From Anniella stebbinsi (lineage: Eukaryota; Chordata; Lepidosauria; Squamata; Anniellidae), in the NCBI GenBank assembly GCA_029215795.1, contig JARDYH010000002.1, positions 64,333,001 to 64,397,000 on the forward strand: DNA of 64,000 bases, given 5' to 3'. A program made the translations under genes and the position numbers. Position 1 is the first letter of the stretch, and every line of letters begins with the position of its first letter. Positions 56,333 to 64,000 of this stretch are shown one piece after another. Under the pieces are notes generated by a model. The model was not told the origin of the DNA. It ran no database searches and saw only the letters and a list, made by a program, of their open reading frames with translations.

Positions 56333-57086
56333 CCACCCGCAAATGTCCTCCCCGCCCAATTGGGCTGGGGATTTGCACTTCTTTTCATATAAAAACCCAC
56401 TTCTGGGCTTTCTCCAAATGTTATTTTTCCTCAACTTCATTTAGGGAAGCTGGGAAGCTTTTCAGTTGGTGCTATGGTTTGACAATTGAGAGCAAGAAAT
56501 CCATGCTGATTTGCTGCAAATTACCCAGAGATCTACCAGCGGAACTTGATCTATTTGTTTGCCCACCCCTGGTTACAGGTAAAAAATACTGGAAATGGTG
56601 TTCTTGCTTTCACTAATGTCATTTTCAGAATGTTCAACAGAATACCAACAATTGGATTCTATTTAAAGAAGTGTACATGTACTACACTTCATACAAGATT
56701 TTGTAAAAAAGTTGCTGTTCCTGTAAAGTTTTTTTTAAAAAAAGTATTGACATCTAGAAGGAATTCTTAGGGCCAGTGCAGACATAAGAGTGGTATTCTG
56801 TGAGTTTAACTCACACTTTATGTATTCAAAGTGACCGATGGGATGTTGGGTTGATTTGTGTTATTTTTGTTTCTGGGTGTTTGGTGAGCGTGATGTCCTT
56901 TTCATGATCAGTTGGCTAGCTGGAGATCATTATATGAACTGGTGAATGTACGAGTGCTTGGCTGAGGGGTGTGTGGATTGAGTTTGAGTGAGTGTTTGGT
57001 GGCAAGAGTGGTGTAGTGCAATTATGGGAAGGTGGGTGAGAAGTGGGAAGGTGAGTTGTTAGAGTGATTGTGTGTATAGAAATAAT
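56333..57086. other. Non-coding stretch, no feature recognised
   Basis: No coding domain or identified repeat. Confidence 0.4.
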
Positions 57087-57729
57087 TAGGGATGTGTACG
57101 GTCCAAAAAATCGGATGGGGATTGGAACCGGACACGAGGCCTTAGATCGTATTGTATCAGATCGGAGGCCTCCCCGGTTCGGTTCGGACCTGATTCTGAT
57201 CCGAAAATCGGACGTCCGATTTTCAGATTGGACGCCATTCCCCCCCCCCCCCCATAGACTTGCATTGAGGGAAAGAAAGCTTTCCCTCAATGCAAGTCTG
57301 TGGGGGGGGGGAAATGGCGGTGAGTGGGTGAGGGGGGCCTAATTCCCCCTCCCTGTCCCTCCCCATCTCTCCCCCCTACTCGCGCTGCTTACCTGCCAGG
57401 GCCATCGGCTTCCGTTCGCTGGCGCCCCCGGGCGCCAGGGGATGGAAGCCGATGGCCCCGTACAGTAAGCCCCCTCCTCTCCTCGTGCACCTTACCTTGC
57501 TGGGGACATCTGCAGTAGTTCACCTGGCAGCGGAAGGAGGAGGACGCCCCGGCAGGTAAGTGGGGCCCTTCCCCTCCTTGCGCTGCTTACCTGCTGGGGC
57601 GGCCGCTTCCCTCCGGTGGCACCACCGGAGGGAAGCGGCTGCCCCGGCAGGTAAGCCCCCTCCTCCCCTCGTGCACCTTACCTGGTGGGGCGTCCCCTTC
57701 CTTCCGCTGCCAGGTGAACTACTGCGAAA

Positions 57730-58204
57730 CAGGCCTCCCCCTCCCTTGGATCCGGTTCCGGTCGAGGGAGTGGCAGTTAGCTTCCAAGCCTCAGCTTCAG
57801 TGCTTTGGCGTTTATTTTAATTAGCTATAACCTGCTTAAAGTGTTTTACTTGTTTTATTCATTTTATTTGTTTTATCTTTATCTGGGCCTTTTTAGTGCT
57901 TTCAGACCAATTAAGCCCTAAAGAAGCAGCTGATATTAGTGGTTTATCCCAGCCGCATTACGATAGTTCACTCCCTTTTGCTGTTGTTAGGAGGTGAAGA
58001 TATGGTGAGGTTTCCTGGGATTCTTATTTCTATCTACCAGCAGCAAGAAAACAACTGAAAGATAAGAGACTCCCTCAGCCTTTTGGCTTCCGCAGGTGAT
58101 AACAACGACGGACTATTCAAGGATTAAAGCCATTTACAACTTGGCCATAGAAGAAGTGAGAAGTGAGTATCCCTTGACAAACAATCGCTACTGATGACTC
58201 TAAG
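57730..58204 (+). promoter_or_regulatory. Probable 5' untranslated region and internal promoter of the LINE
   Basis: The region lies between the break in the host palindrome and the first ATG of ORF1. It begins GC-rich and becomes AT-rich. LINEs of this type normally carry an internal promoter here; no specific motif could be assigned. Confidence 0.5.
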
Positions 58205-60367
58205 ATGGTTCTCACTAGAAGTAATTACAGAGGACTAGGGATGCTACCTGTTCCTGAGCTAAAGGCCCACAAACGTAGCAAGCAAATGCAAATTACCCAG
58301 TACTGCACGCCCAGAGGAATGAAAGGAATGGAGGGGAAAGGAGAAAGGTTTGGAGAAAAACCTGTACAGGAACTGTTGCAACCTACGGATTGGCCAGTAG
58401 ATACAAAGGGAGTGTATACAATCCCAGATATGAATCCATCCATAAATAATCTAGCAAAGGAGATCCTGCAGGCCGAAAATTTGGCTACACAAACATCAAA
58501 AAATGTGCTGAAGAATGATGATATATCAAAACAACTTAATGATTTGATGATTAAACAAACGGATGAGCTCTTTAGCAAAGAGACATTAGTGAACACAGAA
58601 GAAAAAGAAAACAAAAAGTTGTCACTCTCTCCGAACCAACTGGCCGAAGGAGATGGGGAAAGTCTACCATTAGAAGGATGGCTTTTTATGTTAACAAGAG
58701 AAATAGACTTAATCAAAACCTTCTTGTTGGAGTGCAACAATCTCTTAACCACCCTTGTAGAAATGATTATGAAGTCTGACCCAAAACTGGTAATTGGGGG
58801 AGCAGAGCAAAAAGGGGCAGGAAGAGCTACGATCACTGAGGGGGAATACAAAATTGACAACCAACGAGAAACGAGAAAGAAAAAAACAGCCAAGAAGAAA
58901 GATATAAGACAATATCCCCTGATGAAAAAGAGTAAAAATATAAAAAACATAAATAATAAAAGAAAATCAAAGAACCAACGCTATAATAAAAGAGATTTCG
59001 AAAAACTCTTTAAGCTCTTGGCTACCGGAACAACACAGAAATCTATGGCAAAGAATCTGATGCAAAGAAGTACAGAAAAGATATTAAAGGGTAACAAAGA
59101 TACAACTGTGGACCACTCTCGGAAAGAAGATTTGGACCCTCCACCAGCCCCGCCTGTACATCTTCCAGCACCAGCAGAGACATCAGACCAACAGGAAGCA
59201 CGAGATTCCACTGCATTGCAACATTCATCTTTGCAGGAGTGGGTTCTAGATGAGGAAAGGTGGGCCTTGGTATTAAATCGTAAGAAATTAGTACTGCTAA
59301 ACTACCCGAAACCCCCGGGCTTGCTTACACAGATAGAACGTAAGCTCCATTTATTGGAAATGATAAAAGGAGAGTTTCGAGATCACCTCACCATAGATGA
59401 TATAACACGAGTAGAATATTTGTTCTACAATTATATTACAGCACGTGTTGTAGTTACCTTCAGTGGCCAAGACAAGGCCAAACTACTCTTAAAGCGTAAG
59501 GGCGTACTAAGCCACAGAGGTATTCCAATATTAAGATTCTTTGAAAACCAAGCATCCCCTCTGATTCTAAGACCCCACTTTTCTGCAAATGAAAAAGGCA
59601 ATGAAGTTAATGAGGACAATTATGTAGAAAACCTGATTGAACTTAATTCTGATGAAGAGTATATCCTTCCCTATAAAGAACAAGAACAGGTTGGTCCAAA
59701 CAGTGTGCTTCAATCAGAACCTCTGGTTCAAATTACATCTCCAACATTCAAACCCACACTGATTAAAGAAGAGAAGATGCTATTAGACTCCTTCTTTGCT
59801 CTTCCCTCAACAGCACAAAAGGATATTATGCAAAGATTTGAAATTCTTAAGTATCACCTGCTTAACCTCCAGGTAGAAGGGAAGGACTTAGCGCATTCTG
59901 GAAACAGGCATCAGCCAGGGAAAAAAACAGATTCAATGCAAGAGATATACCTGGAAACTATAAAAGAAAAAGCAAATGCTGGTCTAGGAGCACAAAGTGT
60001 GGAATCTAGAGATACAAATTGTCTGATGCATGATGAAGCAAACTCGTTACCAAAAGCTACGGAGACCAAAAATGTATCAGTTCTATTGTCCCCGACAAAG
60101 GTTATAAAAACTAGGCCAGTAAAATCTCTCTCTTGGACAGAGATGAGATTTCTTGACGAGGAAGAAATCGGATCACCCAAGAAGTGGAGAAAAGAAACAA
60201 CATGTAGGAAATTTGATGCTGTGGGATCAGTGATTTCAAATGTTAGTGTTATTGAGCTACCAACTGAAGGAATTGAATATGTGAATGATTTAAGGCCTAA
60301 GTCACTGAATCCAGTTAATAATAGAGGGCCTTTCATAAAGTCTCCAAGTCATCAAAACTTAACATGA
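58205..60367 (+). CDS. LINE ORF1 protein, 720 aa
   Basis: This is the first frame of the LINE and is intact. It starts at the first ATG of the long frame (58205) and ends with TGA at 60365-60367. In LINEs, ORF1 encodes an RNA-binding protein that packages the element RNA. Visible features: a predicted helical stretch at residues 155-192; a strongly lysine/arginine-rich region at 220-290 (RKKKTAKKKD, NNKRKSKNQRYNKR), likely nucleic-acid binding and nuclear targeting; a proline-rich linker at 311-325; and an RRM-like fold candidate at about 358-448 (KKLVLLNYP as strand 1, ARVVVTFS as a central strand, GIPILRFF as the last). The last 270 residues are polar and probably disordered. No CCHC gag knuckle is present. 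At 720 aa it is longer than most LINE ORF1 proteins. It shares its frame with the endonuclease region downstream. Confidence 0.8.
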   Translation: MVLTRSNYRGLGMLPVPELKAHKRSKQMQITQYCTPRGMKGMEGKGERFGEKPVQELLQPTDWPVDTKGVYTIPDMNPSINNLAKEILQAENLATQTSKNVLKNDDISKQLNDLMIKQTDELFSKETLVNTEEKENKKLSLSPNQLAEGDGESLPLEGWLFMLTREIDLIKTFLLECNNLLTTLVEMIMKSDPKLVIGGAEQKGAGRATITEGEYKIDNQRETRKKKTAKKKDIRQYPLMKKSKNIKNINNKRKSKNQRYNKRDFEKLFKLLATGTTQKSMAKNLMQRSTEKILKGNKDTTVDHSRKEDLDPPPAPPVHLPAPAETSDQQEARDSTALQHSSLQEWVLDEERWALVLNRKKLVLLNYPKPPGLLTQIERKLHLLEMIKGEFRDHLTIDDITRVEYLFYNYITARVVVTFSGQDKAKLLLKRKGVLSHRGIPILRFFENQASPLILRPHFSANEKGNEVNEDNYVENLIELNSDEEYILPYKEQEQVGPNSVLQSEPLVQITSPTFKPTLIKEEKMLLDSFFALPSTAQKDIMQRFEILKYHLLNLQVEGKDLAHSGNRHQPGKKTDSMQEIYLETIKEKANAGLGAQSVESRDTNCLMHDEANSLPKATETKNVSVLLSPTKVIKTRPVKSLSWTEMRFLDEEEIGSPKKWRKETTCRKFDAVGSVISNVSVIELPTEGIEYVNDLRPKSLNPVNNRGPFIKSPSHQNLT

Positions 60368-63300
60368 CAAGATTCAGGTTGCTCAAACTCTCAACTGAAA
60401 ATACTTTCATGGAACATCGCAGGGTGGAAAAGGAAACAGGGAGATTTAAGCTTCTTGGATTTCATTCAAAAACATGACATAATACTATTACAGGAGACTT
60501 GGGACACAGAGGATATAGCCTTGAATGGATACACAGCTCTTACACTAAAAGCAAACCCAAGTATAAAGGGCGGGCGCCCCAAAGGGGGACTCTCACTTAT
60601 GGTCTCAACAAGTATTTATGCTGGGACAATTAACCTTGAACCCCTTCTCGGACTTGCAAACGCTTTGATCATCAAGCTTCTGCGAATAAATGTGCTGATT
60701 ATAAATATCTATCTCCCTCCCCAGCGTCAGAAGAAACAGGTGAAGGACACCTGGAGTAGGTTAGAAGACTATGTGGCAAGGCAGATAGCTTTATACCCAG
60801 ATGTCTCAATTCTATTGGCAGGTGATTTCAACGCCAGAACGGGACAAAATGAGGAGGCTCTGTTTTCATATTTTCATGTCCTCCCTCCCACAACAGATGA
60901 TATGATAACATTCCCGATGAGGCAGGCCAAAGATATGGGTTGCAATTTTGCTGGATTATGTCTTATGCAAATGATAAATAGACTAAATCTTGTTATTGTA
61001 AATGGCAATGTGGAAGGAGATAGAAATGGTGAATATACTTTCCTCTCATGTTTAGGAGCTTCTACTGTTGACTACTTCATCGTGTCCCCTGAACTATTTG
61101 CGAGGGTGACTAGATGCGAGGTGGGAAAAAACATTGAAAGTGATCATCTACCCTTGGTTTTGTCACTAAAATGTGATAACCAAAGGTTACTTACAAACTA
61201 TAACTCCACTCAATCCGGTGACATTGAAATAAGAAGTTCCCGCATTAGATGGACACCAAGGGTGGATAAGGAGATAAATCATCTATTGCATACTGATAGT
61301 TCCCTTCTCCAACGTAAGGCATTGTTACAAGCAAAAACTGCAGAGTCTGTTTTGGAAGCTTTTCACGCTCTGATTTCGGCCCTACAAAACCATTTAAACC
61401 AAAAGAGAGTAGGAAATAAATCTAACTCCCAGTTTAAATCTAAACAGTGGTTTGATATGGAATGTAAAACTATGAAACATATCTTGGTGGAAAAATATAG
61501 AGGGTATAGAAAGGAAAATTTGGTGGCTTTACCGCCTGAATGGTTTGAGTTGAAGAAGAGTTATAAAAAACTAATTAGGAGAAAAAAAAACCAAGCACAG
61601 AGAGAGGTGTGGAGACATTTAATAACAGCATCTAGGGAGAAAAATTCAGCCTCTTTCTGGAAATTGGTGGCGAAGGGATGGCCAAATGCTATTACAAAAG
61701 CAGAGCTTCAAATTTCGCCAAAGCTGTGGGAAGCCCACTATAACAATATCTATGGATTGGGGAGTATGGGCCACCCGAGAAACCAGGCCAACATAGGCAA
61801 CCTCCCAGAACGGCCTCCGGTTACAGCTTCGGAAATAAAATGCCTTATATCAAAACTTAGAACAGGCAAGGCACCGGGGAATGATAACATCCCCCCCGAA
61901 GTATTTAAATCAAACTTAGAATGGTGGGCCCCAGTGTTGGCGGCTCTATTTACGAGTATCGATCAATCAGCTCTTATGCCTGAAGATTGGGGCCTTGCTA
62001 CTATCATCCCAATATATAAAAAAAGGTGACAGATCAAATCCTGCAAATTATAGACCTATTAGCCTGTTGAATGTTGTTAGCAAAATGTATGCTTCTCATT
62101 TACTGGAAAAACTGCGGGATTGGCTAGAGCAGGAAAATCTCATAGAAGATGAGCAGGCCGGATTTAGGGCCGAGCGTTCCACAGTGGAGCATGGACTTAT
62201 TATGCAACATCTAGTCGAAAAATACACATCCACCCCAGGGGGTGCCCTCTATGTGGCCTTCGTTGATCTAAGGTCAGCTTTTGACTTGGTCCCTAGAGAC
62301 AAATTATGGGAAAAATTTGAAGATACCAATATAGATCGTCGATTATTGAGACTCATACGCACCCTGTATGAGAATACCAGTCTTCGGGTGAGATGTTCCT
62401 CTGCTGGACATTTGACCAGGCTGATTCCTACTGCTAGGGGTGTGAAACAGGGCTGTGTCTTAGCCCCTACACTGTTCAACTTCTATATAAACTCTATGGT
62501 TAGGTGCCTAGCGGAGGTACGAGCACAACCCCCCAGCTTATCAAACAGATTAACTGACAGTTCTGCTTTATGCTGATGACGCAGTGATCTTGTCATTAAC
62601 AAGAGCTGGATTGAGGAGACTTCTGAGGACTCTGGATACTTATTGTAAAACTGAAGGACTACAGATTAACTATGACAAAACCAAGGTCCTGGTGTTTTCT
62701 AGAAGTAAGTTAAAATGCAAATGGCAAATAAGTGATCACCAGATTGAACAAGTGTCTACTTATAGGTACTTGGGAATTACATTCCATGCAACTGGAACCT
62801 GGAGGCCTCACTTAAAAAATGCCATTGCAAATGTGCAAAGGAGCATTAAAGCACTCCTTTCCTTTTATTACAATAAAGGAGGACAGCACATTCCTTCCGC
62901 ACTTCAAGTCTTTAATGCAAAGGTTTTAGCACAGATATTATATGGGATAGAAGTGTGTACTTTTGATAACATAGTACCAATGGAAGTGGTGCAGACGAAA
63001 TTCTTAAGAGCAATTTTGGGTCTTCCAAATTGCATACCAAATACATTAGTAAGAATAGAGGCTGGCCAACCCACAATAGAAGCTCGTATGTGGCGACGTA
63101 AAATGCAGTTTTGGCTAAAAATGCTTTTTGTGCCTGTAGGTCCGGCTCCATTGACTCTGACAGACACATTCCACTCAAAGTGGAAAAAAACACTGTCTAT
63201 GAAGCTCCAAAACCTTGGTTTCTCCTTGACAGCTATTCAGATCCTAGGGTACGAGAAAGCAAAAGCAGCTATCGCCCAACGTATCTATGATGTGGATCTA

Positions 63301-63738
63301 CAAACCCACCTAAGCCAAGCAATCCTATATCATGGGTGTAGGGACTATAGATCTCCACTGGGACTTGCGAAACATCTAATAAATTTGATGGTGCCTGGAC
63401 TTAGAAGAGCTTTTACAGTGGCAAAGTTCAATGTTTTGCCATCAGCGTTGCTGGAGGGTAGATATAAAAAAATTCCTCACACTGAGAGGACCTGCCCTTG
63501 TGGGACAGGGGACATTGAGACAGCTGATCATGTTCTTTTACATTGTTGTTTCTATAAGGAACTCAGAACTATATGGATTACCCCACTCATTAATAAAGTC
63601 CCAGGCAGACCGGATAAATTTTACCCGGACTATCTTCTGGCTGATCTGGACGACCAAGTTACATCTAAAGTCGCCAAATTCTGTGCAGCAGCCATACGTC
63701 GGCGTAGGGAAATATTAACACTATTGAACCCTATCTGA
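60368..63738 (+). pseudogene. LINE ORF2: APE endonuclease, reverse transcriptase, C-terminal CCHC; disrupted
   Basis: In the ORF1 frame, sequence continues past the TGA with QDSGCSNSQLKILSWNIAGW, so the APE-type endonuclease begins about 10 codons after the stop without its own ATG. Endonuclease motifs follow: LLQETW (about 60488), AGDFNART (60818) and SDHLPLVL (61139). Reverse-transcriptase blocks are GKAPGNDNIPPEVF (about 61867), DRSNPANYRPISLLNVVSK (62029), VAFVDLRSAFD (62255), GVKQGCVLAPTLFNFYINS (62439) and YADD (62569-62580). A C-terminal zinc motif, CPCGTGDIETADHVLLHC, lies at 63492-63545. Two frameshifts break the frame: one at a seven-A run (62018-62024), which has one A more than the frame needs, and one between about 62526 and 62559 just before YADD. 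The last part (62584-63738) is intact to its stop. Catalytic residues look preserved, so damage is recent. Confidence 0.88.
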
Positions 63739-63838
63739 TTGCCTCAAATTGAGGCCTGTATATTTTTATATGTATGATTTGTTCTCTTTGCTATGCTGGT
63801 TTTTTAACCGTAATAAAGTATTGTATTGTATTGTATTA
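63739..63838 (+). terminator. LINE 3' region with stem-loop and short-repeat tail
   Basis: After the ORF2 stop there are about 60 bases, then the hairpin GGTTTTTTAACC (63798-63809), then GTAATAAAG and four TATTG-type units. The short repeats replace a poly(A) tail, as in several jockey, CR1 and L2-group LINEs that recognise their own 3' end. Confidence 0.7.
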
Positions 63839-64000
63839 AGAAGGATGCCCCGCCAGGTAAGGAGAACGAGGGTGGCTTACCTGGCGGGGCCATCTGCTTC
63901 CATCTGTGGGCGCCAGTAGGCGCCCGCCGATGGAAGCGGACAGCCCTGCCTAGTAAGGTGCATGAGGGGAAGAGGGGGCTTACCTGCTGGGACAGCCGCT

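Larger units (their letters stand above)
57730..63838 (+). mobile_element. Nearly full-length APE-type LINE (jockey/I group, perhaps Vingi-like)
   Basis: The element has a 5' untranslated region of about 470 bp, a 720-codon ORF1, an endonuclease-reverse transcriptase region and a short 3' region. It ends with a GGTTTTTTAACC stem-loop (63798-63809), TAATAAAG and a TATTG-repeat tail (63812-63838) in place of poly(A). The insert boundary is set by the surrounding hAT palindrome, which breaks after ACTACTGC (57727) and resumes near GATGCCCC. Any TSD is at most about 3 bases (GAA). The clade call rests on motif style and the short-repeat tail; Vingi/Ingi-like is a guess. Confidence 0.82.
57087..64000. 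mobile_element. Second hairpin hAT element, split by a LINE and cut by the window end
   Basis: The left end TAGGGATGTGTACGGTCC matches the terminus at 49581. CATAGACTTGCATTG followed by its inverted copy at about 57253-57300 is the same subterminal hairpin as at 49745. GC-rich inverted units bounded by GGCAGGTAAG and CTTACCTGG follow (57380-57729). After the LINE, the same units resume at about 63842 (GATGCCCCGCCAGGTAAGG, then GGCGCCAGTAGGCGCCCGCC). The right end lies beyond 64000, so the TSD cannot be tested. Its internal units differ from those of the element at 49581. Confidence 0.78.

Noticed and set aside
58225..58950. 241-codon open frame on the minus strand under ORF1
   Set aside because: It is the antisense shadow of the lysine-rich ORF1 region, giving an F/L/S-rich artificial protein.

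Overview
The window looks like nuclear DNA of a squamate reptile, most likely a lizard. It is AT-rich intergenic or intronic sequence packed with interspersed repeats, and I can defend no exon of a host gene, tRNA, rRNA or CRISPR array. The organism call rests on the mixture of element types: L2/CR1-like LINEs with ATAAATA tails, CR1 3' ends, L1 copies with target-site duplications (TSDs), a LINE fragment with an R4/Dong-type restriction-like endonuclease, a tRNA-Ala-like SINE, a MIR-like SINE, and many hAT-type and foldback elements. This is inference from family types, not a database match.

Layout. From 1 to 9 kb: an R4-like LINE tail (866-1500, minus), a non-autonomous hAT (2697-3408), foldback MITEs, a CR1 tail and stacked hairpins. 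From 9 to 18 kb: a 37-bp LINE insertion with an 11-bp TSD (9034-9092), a tRNA-derived SINE (9712-9896), another SINE split by a solo LTR with a 5-bp TSD (13112-13757), an L1 3' end with a 12-bp TSD (14951-16062) and a long L2-like LINE fragment (16201-17870, minus). From 18 to 32 kb: mostly nondescript DNA, plus a 2.2-kb L1-like element with both ends but no ORFs, bounded by a 16-bp TSD (23989-26197), and a GC-rich block (26330-26955). From 32 to 49 kb: foldback elements, an L2-like tail interrupted by a MITE, a second long L2-like fragment (42366-43745) and two LTR-like sequences.

From 49.5 kb to the end is the most structured part. An intact-looking 1,320-bp hAT-type element with an exact 8-bp TSD carries three giant hairpins in tandem (49581-50900). 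A 3.84-kb hAT-type composite with an exact 8-bp TSD follows (52483-56324). A second member of the hairpin hAT family starts at 57087 and is split by a nearly full-length 6.1-kb APE-type LINE (about 57730-63838); it runs off the window end. In that LINE, ORF1 and the endonuclease/reverse transcriptase region share one reading frame separated by a single TGA, with no ATG between the TGA and the endonuclease; two later frameshifts make this copy non-coding today. A conserved 3' stem-loop and short-repeat tail are shared with the 37-bp insertion at 9045-9081.

Nothing here works together as an operon or pathway. The relationships are nested insertions, which give relative ages: the SINE is older than the LTR inside it, the L2-like copy is older than the MITE inside it, and the hairpin hAT is older than the LINE inside it.
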